A stretch of 24,311 bases of DNA from CAZULF01 sp964621215 (GTDB lineage Bacteria; Pseudomonadota; Gammaproteobacteria; UBA1113): positions 1 to 24,311 of the forward strand of contig CAZULF010000023.1 in the NCBI GenBank assembly GCA_964621215.1, given 5' to 3'. The notes below the pieces were generated by a model. It searched no databases, had not been told where the DNA came from, and saw only the letters and a list, made by a program, of their open reading frames with translations. The translations under genes and the position numbers were made by a program. Below, piece by piece: positions 1 through 8,032 of this stretch (position 1 is its first letter; each line of letters starts with the position of its first letter).

Positions 1-33
1 TAATTATAGGAAACAGCGCAAGTTGTTATCCTC

Positions 34-64
34 AAACCCCGACCTTATGGTCGGGGTTTTTTTT
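34..64 (+). terminator. Rho-independent terminator
   Basis: A perfect 11-bp stem (34-44 paired with 49-59) encloses a TTAT loop and runs into eight T residues (57-64). This is the classic intrinsic form on the plus strand. It would end a plus-strand transcript whose gene lies left of the window. It is not in the right orientation to stop the minus-strand gene ending at 127. Confidence 0.85.
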
Positions 65-76
65 GCCTGTTTGAAT

Positions 77-108
77 GTAGCCTGGATGGAGCGTTAGCGG
101 AATCCAGG
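77..108. repeat. REP-like palindromic unit (single copy)
   Basis: This 32-nt unit begins GTAGCCTGGATGGAGCG and ends AATCCAGG. The CCTGGAT at its left pairs with ATCCAGG at its right, so the unit folds into a hairpin. The same unit occurs twice, in opposite orientation, at 20069-20146. Such short dispersed palindromes between genes are typical of REP sequences mobilised by RAYT-type transposases. No RAYT gene is in the window. Confidence 0.7.
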
Positions 109-126
109 AAATAAAGATACTAAGAT

Positions 127-2112
127 TTATCTAAAACTTATTGATGAAGTTGAGTGTTCGACGTTATCATCAGCAGGTTCAGAAGAATTTACATACTCAA
201 CAGCAATCTCGAAAAATGTATCTTTCTTTCTTTCAAGAAGATCTTTAAAGGTAACGATTTCTCCAGTGCGACTAAATTTATAATCGGTATCCCAATCAAA
301 AATTTTCTTCAGTTCTTTTTCAACCACATCACAGAGATCTTCCGGCGTATTGACAAGATAAAATAAACAATCCGTGACTAAATCAGTTTTCGTTTTTTTG
401 TTTTTAATATCAATAACGGAATCGTAGTATTTAGCCATGAAAGAACGCGTTACCCTCTCAGCCATAAAATGGCCGAAGTCAGCAAGAGGGCATGTTTCAG
501 ATTCACGTAAAGCGGCAGTCCTTATATAATCCTTAGCGCGTTTCGCTAACTTGGCTGCTTTATCGTCTTTTGTATAAGTATCAATGGCTTTTGTTAGAGC
601 ATTGATTGCAAGGGCGGTAGAGAGATTATTTATTTCTTCATCGAGAGTAGATATAACTATATCAATGACTTCGTGCAGAGCCTCCTCTATCGTTTTTATA
701 TCAATAGCATGAAGCAAGTTATTATAATGTCGAGTAGTTTGGCCAGAAGCAACATAGTTTATGGAAGAGGAAACACCATCAGCAATACTTCCAATGATGG
801 GAATATAGGTTACAGCAAACGCACTCATTGACTGAATAGGTTTTAAAAGCGGACAAGCATCGTTTGCTCTTAGTCCTTCACTGGCTATATTTTGTATACG
901 GAATAAAAAATTTCTCACCCAATCTTTCATAGAATCTCTCATAATTTCTTTGGGTGTTTTCTTTTGAGATGGTTTAGTTTTTCCTACTAGTATTGCTTGA
1001 GCTGTATTGAAAAGCGTCGCATTATAAGAATAATGTTGCGTGAGAATATTGGGTTGTGATCTATTGTCTTGTTGAGCTTCGGTAATAGCAAGCTCAAGCT
1101 TGGGCTGCAATGCGGCATACTCATCTAGCGAGCTAGCTAACGAATCTACCAAAGGAGTAACCTCGCGAGTATTGATTTTAGCGCTATCTAACGCATGCAG
1201 CTTCGACTTCATATCCTGTGCATATTCTTTAAAATTTGGCGTACTTGGGGCAGGTGTATTTTCTTCTGGTATCGCAGGATTAGGGACTGCAACCTCATTT
1301 TTATAACTATCATATTCTTGCACTAATGTTTTGGCGGATTCCACTAGTTTTTTAATAACGTAGCCTACGCAGCTTAGGTAATTGTAAAGTTTAGTAGTGC
1401 CAGGGTTATCAGTTTTAATATTTTGGGGCGCAGGAATGACAGTTTCGGTTAATAGTTTAATTGCAATAGTAAGAATATAAGTGAAGCAGTGGCAGAGATC
1501 TTGATCGGGTTTAGCCCTTAAATGTTTGGGTAGTTCCAAGTGCATGTGCGGTAATGTAATTGTGCTTGCAGGGATAACCACCGGTTCTGCATGTTTACCT
1601 ACTGGGTGCTTTTGATAGCTTGATGATGAGGAGCTATTTATAGAGTTTTGTGAGACCGGTGAAAAGAAAGACGATGATGGATTTCGTTTTTGAGGAACGA
1701 CTTCAGTACGCTCTTGTTTTTTTGCAACTGATCTTAATTTTAAGATGGCCTGCATGAGTGGAGCAGAATAAATCGTTGCCCAGTAATATGCTTCTTCAGA
1801 TTTTTTTGCTTTCAGCGACTCCATTATATTTTGAAGTTCTTCATTCATCTTTTTATAGTCATATGAATTTCGTAAGGCCCAGGATTCGGTAAGTTTAATT
1901 AATTCGCGTAGAGCATCTTGGGCGGCATTTAATGTTTTTCGTTCTTCTTCGGCTTCATCATCGAGATTATTGGGAGAGAGTTTTTCAGTGTGGCTTTCCA
2001 AGACTGCAGAGGTTTGTTTCCGTGACACAGGCAGAAGGTCATTAAAGAGTTTTTTAGCAACTAGCTGTACATGCTGTTCGTCTTGCAACGAATCATCAGT
2101 CCACATTCCCAT
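127..2112 (-). CDS. Hypothetical Ser-tailed helical protein, tandem paralogue A (candidate effector)
   Basis: The family is not recognised. The protein is clearly paralogous to the one encoded at 2595-4580. Seen: an N-terminal mostly helical domain; a Ser-rich linker with SSSFF at residues 146-150 and a run of six Ser; an IPAP motif at 226-229; a helical C-terminal half with a semi-hydrophobic IPIIG segment; and a polar tail ending STSSISFR. An in-frame ATG at 2160 would add 16 residues but has no ribosome binding site. The ATG at 2112 has AAAAGGA seven bases upstream and gives 661 codons, the same length as the paralogue, with the FF pair at the same residue numbers (149-150), so I chose it. 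The PmrA-like site upstream and the Ser-rich tail suggest, but do not show, a type IV secreted effector. No catalytic motif was found. Confidence 0.8.
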   Translation of the reverse strand: MGMWTDDSLQDEQHVQLVAKKLFNDLLPVSRKQTSAVLESHTEKLSPNNLDDEAEEERKTLNAAQDALRELIKLTESWALRNSYDYKKMNEELQNIMESLKAKKSEEAYYWATIYSAPLMQAILKLRSVAKKQERTEVVPQKRNPSSSFFSPVSQNSINSSSSSSYQKHPVGKHAEPVVIPASTITLPHMHLELPKHLRAKPDQDLCHCFTYILTIAIKLLTETVIPAPQNIKTDNPGTTKLYNYLSCVGYVIKKLVESAKTLVQEYDSYKNEVAVPNPAIPEENTPAPSTPNFKEYAQDMKSKLHALDSAKINTREVTPLVDSLASSLDEYAALQPKLELAITEAQQDNRSQPNILTQHYSYNATLFNTAQAILVGKTKPSQKKTPKEIMRDSMKDWVRNFLFRIQNIASEGLRANDACPLLKPIQSMSAFAVTYIPIIGSIADGVSSSINYVASGQTTRHYNNLLHAIDIKTIEEALHEVIDIVISTLDEEINNLSTALAINALTKAIDTYTKDDKAAKLAKRAKDYIRTAALRESETCPLADFGHFMAERVTRSFMAKYYDSVIDIKNKKTKTDLVTDCLFYLVNTPEDLCDVVEKELKKIFDWDTDYKFSRTGEIVTFKDLLERKKDTFFEIAVEYVNSSEPADDNVEHSTSSISFR

Positions 2113-2351
2113 TCCGGTATCCTTTTTATTGTAACCGTCACTGCGCGTATTTGCCTCCATGCAGTGCTCGAGCTAGCAGCAAGAATCAGCTATTAGCACG
2201 ATAGGGAAGAAACTAATCAGTCCGTTTGATAATTACCCTTGGGCAGTAACGATTTGGTTTATAGATATGAAACAATACCAGTCATACAATAATATTTAGA
2301 TTCAATAAACGTGGTGTCCAACCCAGCCCAAAATCCTATCTAGCACCCTTC

Positions 2352-2380
2352 ATTATAACTTAACTTTTAACAATTGTTAA
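2352..2380 (-). promoter_or_regulatory. Sigma70-type promoter for paralogue A
   Basis: On the minus strand, TTAACA (2375-2380, five of six consensus bases) is separated by exactly 17 nt from TATAAT (2352-2357, six of six). Transcription would start near 2345 and leave a leader of roughly 230 nt before the ATG at 2112. The -35 lies inside a perfect 14-bp palindrome, TTAACAATTGTTAA (2367-2380), a possible additional operator. Confidence 0.65.
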
Positions 2381-2392
2381 GCATAAATTAAC
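2373..2392 (-). promoter_or_regulatory. PmrA-box-like tandem repeat
   Basis: Read on the minus strand, the site has two TTAA cores separated by 7 nt (TTAA at 2388-2391 and 2377-2380). The second half-site overlaps the -35 of the promoter at 2352-2380. The PmrA element described for Legionella and Coxiella effector genes is cTTAATatT-N2-cTTAATatT. By eye this site matches 13 of its 18 defined positions. In AT-rich DNA such a match can arise by chance, so this is a candidate only. Confidence 0.4.
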
Positions 2393-2594
2393 AAAAATGA
2401 ATAATTTTTACAGAAAAAAATCTAACTTATTACAGGATAAGTCATTTTATATTTAAGGATGTCATCAATCTAAGTAAGATAGAATATGGATTGAGTAGAA
2501 CAGTCACTTTTGATGTGTAAAGGGTGAAAAATAAAATGTAATAATAGATTGTATTATGCAGAGGTTTTTACTGAAATGAGAAAGATAGGGATGC

Positions 2595-4580
2595 TTAAAA
2601 ATGCGAAGATAAATTACTGCTACTTGAGCTAGAGCAATCAGAACCATACGATGGGATGTGATCAAGGCTATTATTGAATAAATCCTCCATTCTTTCATTA
2701 AAGAGTTGTGTGAATGTAACTATTCGTGATTTAGTCTTATCTTTTGTGCCTAATCTATATTCATTTTCCCAATTATAAATAGTGCTCTTTAAGGCTTTTT
2801 CAAGCTCTTCCTTGATGTTAGTTTTCGGTTCGACAGTTAATGCTCGAATAGATTCAGCTATGAGCCCCGGAACACTGTTACCAGGGAATGATTTTATATC
2901 AAATTCAAATTCGGCGCGCATAAAACGCGTGATTCTTTCTACCATAAATTCAGCAAAACAGTTAACAGTTGATAAATCGTCTTTATGAAAAAGATGGCGT
3001 CGTATACCATTTCTCACATCTTGGGCTTTATCCATAAATCTTTCTGGAGCGGGTGCAAATTTTTCTGCAGCTTCTGATATTATGTTGACAGATTTGGCTG
3101 TAGCGAGGGCGTTAATTTCCTCTCGAAAGGTATAAAGGACTATTTGTGTGACTTCTTCAAGTGCATGCCGAATGTTTGGTAAGTAACCTTGTGAGAGAAG
3201 TGCTTTATAATGTTGATGAGTTTGTTCTGTACTGATGAATAATAAAATGCGAGCCACAACATTTGTTGCAGCACCAATCACAGGAATCAGTTGCTGGGCA
3301 ACTTCTGCCGTAGAAGATATTGCTTTAAGTCCGTCTATGGTTTCGTTTGTTCTTACAGCACCTGTAGCAATATTGTTAATTTGTATGAAAAATAAATCTA
3401 ATGTCCCTCGCATAGTATTTGCCATCATTTCGAGAGGATCAATCATCTCCACTTCAAACTGGCCTAATAATTTCTCTCGACTGATGCTAAAAATTTCTGA
3501 ACTTTTCTGTAAGAGAGTGGTGTGAACCATTGTCATCTCATCACTTTTAATTTGTAATGATAAAGATAAATATTCAGAAATATTTATTCGTAATGATTCT
3601 GATAACCGATTAGTTTCAGCTATTAGTTTTCCAAGCGATGTTTGATTTGCTAGATTTACATCTTTGTAAATAGGGCTGGCTTTGATATTTTTAAGGGTAA
3701 ATATTTCTATAGTCTCTACTTGCCAGGAATATTTAATGTTGGATTTATTGCTGATTCGACGCTTATGTTTATTATCTAAAATAGAATAAATTATGGTGAC
3801 GAAAACCTGCATCACATGATCTAATGCAGCTAACAAATTCTTTAATTGCATTAAACCGAAATCTTTAAGCACTATTTCTTCAGGCGCAGGGATCTCGGTT
3901 TTGGTAAATACGGCATCAGCAAGCGCTAATGTAAATTGTAAGAGTTCATCAATTTTTTGAGGATTATTCGTCGATTTTATTGCGCTATGTAATATTTTTG
4001 AATAGCTACGTAGCGTTGACGGTAAAATAATTCGTCCTTTAACTCTTTTGGCTGGAGAAAAAGTGATTGCTGGCGTCGAGTGACGTTCTGATTTTCTAAC
4101 ACGGTTAAGAGCTTTAAGAGGCGGGACAGTAAAAAATGCAGATGAAGATGTAGATAAAGGAGGCGTAGATGGTGGTGTTTCTGCCGTAGTTACTATTCTT
4201 GGAGGTATTATCAATATACTGGTCTTATCTAAGGGTAGATTTTCAGTAGCAAGTCTCAAACTGTTAGATAAGCGGCGTAATGGCACTGAAGAACGAATAC
4301 ATGTTTTTACATTTTCAATTTCTTCATTATCAGCATACGCATCCAACATATTTTTTAGCATACGGTCAATCAATGTGTAATTTTCAATACAGATAAGCGA
4401 GGGGGTTTGAATTAGAAATGTGGTTAAAGCTAAGAGGCGGGAAAACATTTCTGTTACTTCGTAATTAGTTTTCTCAGGGGAAATAGTTGAGTTTTTATAG
4501 TATTCTGAAATAGCCTCTAAAAAGGTATAAGCATTTTGTTCCAAAGTTTTCTCGGGATCATCGTTCCATTGCAGCATCAT
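2595..4580 (-). CDS. Hypothetical Ser-tailed helical protein, tandem paralogue B (candidate effector)
   Basis: This 661-aa protein is of an unrecognised family and is paralogous to the product of 127-2112. Visible parts are a helical N-terminal domain (about 1-120); a Pro/Ser/Thr linker (about 126-154) ending SSSAFF; an IPAP motif at 230-233; and a helical C-terminal half. That half shares with A the pattern HY..LL, ALEEV/ALHEV, EEIN.L.TA, F..FM.ER.TR, a W..(E/D)Y segment and VTF..L. An IPVIG segment matches IPIIG in A. The last 12 residues are mainly Ser. The start has AGAGAGGA just upstream of ATGATG. No transmembrane helix, signal peptide or enzymatic motif is evident. Export as an effector is inferred from the tail and the neighbourhood. 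Confidence 0.85.
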   Translation of the reverse strand: MMLQWNDDPEKTLEQNAYTFLEAISEYYKNSTISPEKTNYEVTEMFSRLLALTTFLIQTPSLICIENYTLIDRMLKNMLDAYADNEEIENVKTCIRSSVPLRRLSNSLRLATENLPLDKTSILIIPPRIVTTAETPPSTPPLSTSSSAFFTVPPLKALNRVRKSERHSTPAITFSPAKRVKGRIILPSTLRSYSKILHSAIKSTNNPQKIDELLQFTLALADAVFTKTEIPAPEEIVLKDFGLMQLKNLLAALDHVMQVFVTIIYSILDNKHKRRISNKSNIKYSWQVETIEIFTLKNIKASPIYKDVNLANQTSLGKLIAETNRLSESLRINISEYLSLSLQIKSDEMTMVHTTLLQKSSEIFSISREKLLGQFEVEMIDPLEMMANTMRGTLDLFFIQINNIATGAVRTNETIDGLKAISSTAEVAQQLIPVIGAATNVVARILLFISTEQTHQHYKALLSQGYLPNIRHALEEVTQIVLYTFREEINALATAKSVNIISEAAEKFAPAPERFMDKAQDVRNGIRRHLFHKDDLSTVNCFAEFMVERITRFMRAEFEFDIKSFPGNSVPGLIAESIRALTVEPKTNIKEELEKALKSTIYNWENEYRLGTKDKTKSRIVTFTQLFNERMEDLFNNSLDHIPSYGSDCSSSSSSNLSSHF

Positions 4581-4608
4581 GGCGAATCCTCTCTATCTCA
4601 TCTATTCT

Positions 4609-4639
4609 TTTATACATATTAATATAGTTTTCTTGACAA
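4609..4639 (-). promoter_or_regulatory. Candidate promoter for paralogue B
   Basis: On the minus strand, TTGTCA (4634-4639) and TATAAA (4609-4614, preceded by TG as in an extended -10) are 19 nt apart, which is longer than ideal. The -35 overlaps the TTGACA of the divergent promoter for the transporter operon. Confidence 0.3.
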
Positions 4640-4661
4640 TTTTCGCTGATTCGGCCAAAAT
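4633..4661 (+). promoter_or_regulatory. Candidate promoter for the MFS-POT operon
   Basis: TTGACA (4633-4638, perfect) is 17 nt from CAAAAT (4656-4661, four of six). The -10 sits inside the perfect palindrome CGGCCAAAATGGCCG (4652-4666). This could be an operator through which a repressor blocks polymerase. A second small inverted repeat (CCCC/GGGG, 4668-4680) follows in the presumed leader. Confidence 0.45.
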
Positions 4662-4730
4662 GGCCGTCCCCTGTCTGGGGCTATTGTAGCCTAAGATGAT
4701 GGCAATGATCCATATTATGTCGGCGTAAAC

Positions 4731-6017
4731 ATGAAAGATTCTCAAGACACCCTAACTGTCCAAGGCCTCGCTAAAACGAAATACCGTACACAGGCATTAG
4801 TAATAATGCTGTTATGTGCTGCGTTTCTTTTTTATAAATATATATTGCAAAATTTCCCGAGCATTATTACCAATGAGCTGATGCAAACATTCCATCTCAC
4901 CGGTGCGGGCCTGGGCAACCTTGCGGCTACTTTTTTTTACTCATTTATTATTATGCAATTTTTAGCGGGTATTTTACTCGATAAATGGGGTGCTCGTTAT
5001 TTAACATCGATTGCTATTCTACTTTGTGGATTGGGTACGATTGCTTTTTCATATTGCGATAAAGAACTCTCGGCAGGTATCATGCGTGCGACAACCGGGG
5101 TCGGTGTCGCTTTTGCAACGGTTGCCTATATGAAATTAGCCTCAACCTGGTGCGATGTTAAATATTATGCGTTAGTTGCGGGTTTATTAGTGACGGCAGC
5201 AATGGTCGGTGCGGTATTTGGTCAGGCACCATTATCCTTCTTTATGCACACGTATGGTTGGCGAATGTCTTTACTATCATTGGGTGTTTTTGGTGTGATA
5301 TTATCGATCCTTTTCTTTTGCATCGTTAGAAACTCTCCGGCCGATAAAGTTGAAGTCAAGCATCAATTTCCTCAAGTAAAATGGTCAGAAATTCGAGCCG
5401 TGTTGCTGGATAAACGCAATTGGATGTTAACACTGTATGCAGGTTTGGGCTTTTCTCCGTTAGTGATTGTGGGTGGTCTATGGGGCAATCCGTTTTTGCA
5501 AGAGGCCTATCAGTTAACCCCAACCCAATCCTCAGCCTTGATCTCACTTTCCTTTATTGGCTTAGGTATCGGTAGTCCCTTTTTTGGTTTTATATCAAAT
5601 CGTGTTGATGATCGTAGTTTGTTAATGATGGGCGGAACTTTCTGTGCTTTACTTTGTTTTCTCCCCATCATTTATGGCCATAATCTAGCCTCGTGGCTCA
5701 TCGGTAGCTTACTTTTTGGCTTTGGGTTTTTTCTGGGTGTTTTTATGTTGGCCTTTACCCTAGGTAAAGAAATCAATAACATCGCGGTGACGGCGACGGT
5801 GATATCCATGATTAATGCCAGCGATACCATTCTTGATGCGATTACCGATCCCCTTATTGGTCGTATTTTAGATGGACTATCGGAAGGTGCAATGCAAAAT
5901 GGGGTACACTATTTTAGCGTTGAGAATTATCGCTATGCATTAACTATCTTGCCGTTATATTTAGTGGCTGCAATAGTTTGTATGATGTTCTTTAAAAAAT
6001 TTAGTAAGAATACATAA
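4731..6017 (+). CDS. Major facilitator superfamily transporter
   Basis: This 428-aa inner-membrane protein has about 12 hydrophobic segments, the usual size and layout for MFS. The signature loop between helices 2 and 3 is visible as GILLDKWGARY (G-x3-D-K-x-G-x-R), with a weaker counterpart, GFISNRVDDR, in the second half. Proton-driven uptake or export of a small solute is the family role. The substrate cannot be read from the sequence. It is the first gene of a tight cluster, with its stop 2 nt before the POT gene. The ATG at 4731 lacks a strong Shine-Dalgarno sequence, but the next hydrophobic stretch leaves no better choice. Confidence 0.88.
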   Translation: MKDSQDTLTVQGLAKTKYRTQALVIMLLCAAFLFYKYILQNFPSIITNELMQTFHLTGAGLGNLAATFFYSFIIMQFLAGILLDKWGARYLTSIAILLCGLGTIAFSYCDKELSAGIMRATTGVGVAFATVAYMKLASTWCDVKYYALVAGLLVTAAMVGAVFGQAPLSFFMHTYGWRMSLLSLGVFGVILSILFFCIVRNSPADKVEVKHQFPQVKWSEIRAVLLDKRNWMLTLYAGLGFSPLVIVGGLWGNPFLQEAYQLTPTQSSALISLSFIGLGIGSPFFGFISNRVDDRSLLMMGGTFCALLCFLPIIYGHNLASWLIGSLLFGFGFFLGVFMLAFTLGKEINNIAVTATVISMINASDTILDAITDPLIGRILDGLSEGAMQNGVHYFSVENYRYALTILPLYLVAAIVCMMFFKKFSKNT

Positions 6018-6019
6018 AC

Positions 6020-7321
6020 ATGTTTAAAACTCTACCCAAAGGTGTTCTGGCATTATCTTCTGTAGAAATGTGGGAGCGATTTAGTTTTTATTCTCTGACA
6101 ACCTTGCTGGTGCTTTACGCCAGTGCATCGGTGCTGGAGGGTGGTTTAGGTTGGGCCGATGCTAGCGCATTACGATTGATCGCATGGTATGGTTCGCTCG
6201 TCTACGTCAGCCCTATATTAGGTGGACTTCTGGCTGACCGTATTATAGGCAGACGCAATTCAGTCAATATCGGCGCTATGCTGATGTGTTTGGGGCAAAT
6301 TTCCATTGCGATACGCGCAGAATATAGCCTTATTTTAGGTCTGACATTATTGATTCTTGGATGTGGATTATTAAAACCAACTATCAGTGCGATGGTAGGT
6401 GAGTTTTATGAAGAAAAAGATTTACGCCGCGAGTCAGGTTTTACTATTTTTTATATGGCCATCAATATTGGTGGCGTGTTGGGTCCTTTATTGGGTGGAC
6501 TCGTTAGTGAAAAATATAGTTATCGAGCTGCATTTTTATTAGGTGCTGTGGGTTTAGTGATTGCGATAATTAATTTTGTTATTGCAAACCGACACAGTCT
6601 ACAAACAGTCGGCTTGAAACCCACCAAATATTTAATTTCACAAACTTTGCCTAAAACACCGCTCACTGTGCTAGAAAAACGACGTATTACTGTATATTTA
6701 ACGATGTGCGTGGCCAATATTCTATGGAATATTGTTTATGCGCTACCTTATGGCCTTTTAACCATCTATGCAGCAAAAAACATCGATCGAACCATTGGCA
6801 GTTTTCAAATTCCACCCACCTGGTTTTTTAGTTTATATGGCATTTTTATTGTGTTGTTATGTCCCGTTTTAGCGGCTTTTTACAACAGATTGGCTGCGCG
6901 TGATATCCATTTTTCACTAAGTCAAAAATTGGCAGGCGGGTATTTTTTAGTGTCCATCGGTTGCATTGTGTTATTACCGTTGGTCAGCGCAATAGCACAA
7001 AATGCGAATTATCACGGTAGTGCATGGTTTTTAATTGTGTTTTATATGTTTTTTTCTCTGAGTGAGTTATTGACTGTACCAGTATTATTGTCTGCAGCAA
7101 CACGGTTAGCTCCGAGACGGTATGCCTCATCCATGGTATCAGCCAATATGCTCATTTCGTGGGCGTTAGGTGCTTATTTAGGCGGAGAATTTGGTGTGCT
7201 GACGCTAAAATACAATGCTACGCATTTATTTTTAGGTGTAGTCATTGCAACGATGGTATTGGGTTTTTTACATTTGCTCACCAATCGTAAAGTGGAAGCG
7301 TTATGTCGCGAGCCGTCATAG
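6020..7321 (+). CDS. POT/PTR2-family proton-dependent oligopeptide transporter
   Basis: This 433-aa membrane protein with about 12 helices belongs to the POT (PTR2) branch of MFS, which imports di- and tripeptides with protons. The diagnostic ExxERF motif of helix 1 is present as EMWERF (residues 16-21). The second family signature is seen as FYMAINIGGVLGPLLGG, after GGLLADRIIGRR. It starts 2 nt after the MFS stop and overlaps the next gene by 19 nt, so the three are probably co-transcribed. Amino-acid and peptide uptake would suit an intracellular lifestyle. The exact substrate is unknown. Confidence 0.9.
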   Translation: MFKTLPKGVLALSSVEMWERFSFYSLTTLLVLYASASVLEGGLGWADASALRLIAWYGSLVYVSPILGGLLADRIIGRRNSVNIGAMLMCLGQISIAIRAEYSLILGLTLLILGCGLLKPTISAMVGEFYEEKDLRRESGFTIFYMAINIGGVLGPLLGGLVSEKYSYRAAFLLGAVGLVIAIINFVIANRHSLQTVGLKPTKYLISQTLPKTPLTVLEKRRITVYLTMCVANILWNIVYALPYGLLTIYAAKNIDRTIGSFQIPPTWFFSLYGIFIVLLCPVLAAFYNRLAARDIHFSLSQKLAGGYFLVSIGCIVLLPLVSAIAQNANYHGSAWFLIVFYMFFSLSELLTVPVLLSAATRLAPRRYASSMVSANMLISWALGAYLGGEFGVLTLKYNATHLFLGVVIATMVLGFLHLLTNRKVEALCREPS

Positions 7322-7902
7322 GGTTGTTAATCGTCTTTGCGCTAGCGATTTTCGCCCGCGTTTTACCGCATTTGCCTAACAGCACGCCGATCATGGCGTT
7401 ATGCATTTTTGCGGGTTGGCATTATCGTTTGTCTATGGCCTTATTGTTCACATTAATGAGTCTCTTAATTTCTGATCTTCTATTAGCCTGGATGCATCAC
7501 ACAGCATTTTTAGGAGTCTGGTCGCTGTTCACTTATTCAGGTTTTTTATGGGTAACAATCGCTGCACATAAGATGCAGACGAGCTCACAGTACCAATTTA
7601 TTTTTATTAGTAGCATTGTATATTGGGTTTGGACTAATTTTGGTGTGTGGCTGAGCGCTTATTATTCCCATGATTTAAGTGGGTTAATGGCTTGTTATAC
7701 TTTAGCGTTACCGTTTTTAGGCTATAGCTTGTTAGGAAATTTAGTTTGGTTAATTTTATTTGACGCTTTTTTTTGTGTTTTTTTGATACGCTTAAAAAAT
7801 CATCATTTGAGTTTTAGGTCCATTATACACTCGCTGGCATTCTATCCTTTTTCTACAAAAACCTACACTTTCAATCACACCCTACCCACTGACAATATTT
7901 GA
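7303..7902 (+). CDS. DUF6580-like integral membrane protein
   Basis: This 199-aa protein has about five to six hydrophobic segments. Near the N-terminus it has RVLPHLPNSTPIMALCIFAG, which fits the P.N.TPI.A...F.G pattern I associate with the DUF6580 family of small putative transport proteins that resemble ECF S-components. The start overlaps the end of the POT gene by 19 nt and is preceded by GGAAG, so translation is probably coupled. No ATPase or ECF-T partner is adjacent, so a vitamin-uptake role is not supported by context. The family assignment is from memory of the motif. Confidence 0.65.
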   Translation: MSRAVIGLLIVFALAIFARVLPHLPNSTPIMALCIFAGWHYRLSMALLFTLMSLLISDLLLAWMHHTAFLGVWSLFTYSGFLWVTIAAHKMQTSSQYQFIFISSIVYWVWTNFGVWLSAYYSHDLSGLMACYTLALPFLGYSLLGNLVWLILFDAFFCVFLIRLKNHHLSFRSIIHSLAFYPFSTKTYTFNHTLPTDNI

Positions 7903-7927
7903 CTTATCGAGTTATGGTGTGTAGTAT
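7899..7927 (+). promoter_or_regulatory. Candidate promoter for the PLC-like/giant gene pair
   Basis: TTGACT (7899-7904, five of six) and TAGTAT (7922-7927, four of six) are 17 nt apart. The -35 overlaps the stop codon of the preceding gene. A separate TATAAT at 7959-7964 has no matching -35. No terminator was found between 7902 and 8033. Confidence 0.35.
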
Positions 7928-8032
7928 ATTTTCATAAAAGATCACAAATAAAACAAATTATAATTGGTAAGTTATTTTGAGAATATAGTTTTCGAAATCG
8001 TTGTTTCTATAGATAGCGGAGGTAAGTACATC

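Larger units (their letters stand above)
2113..2594. other. Intergenic stretch between paralogues A and B
   Basis: No credible gene is seen in these 482 bases. They hold the minus-strand promoter of gene A (2352-2380), an overlapping tandem TTAA site (2373-2392) and an apparent leader of about 230 nt down to the start at 2112. No convincing terminator was found after the stop of gene B at 2595, so read-through from B into A is possible. Confidence 0.6.

Noticed and set aside
2595..2698. Minus-strand 64-codon frame over the end of paralogue B
   Set aside because: It is mostly within the other gene in another frame, with no ribosome site and no domain.
7964..8032. TTG start extending the PLC-like protein by 23 residues
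   Set aside because: No ribosome site is present, whereas GGAGGT sits nine bases before the ATG at 8033.
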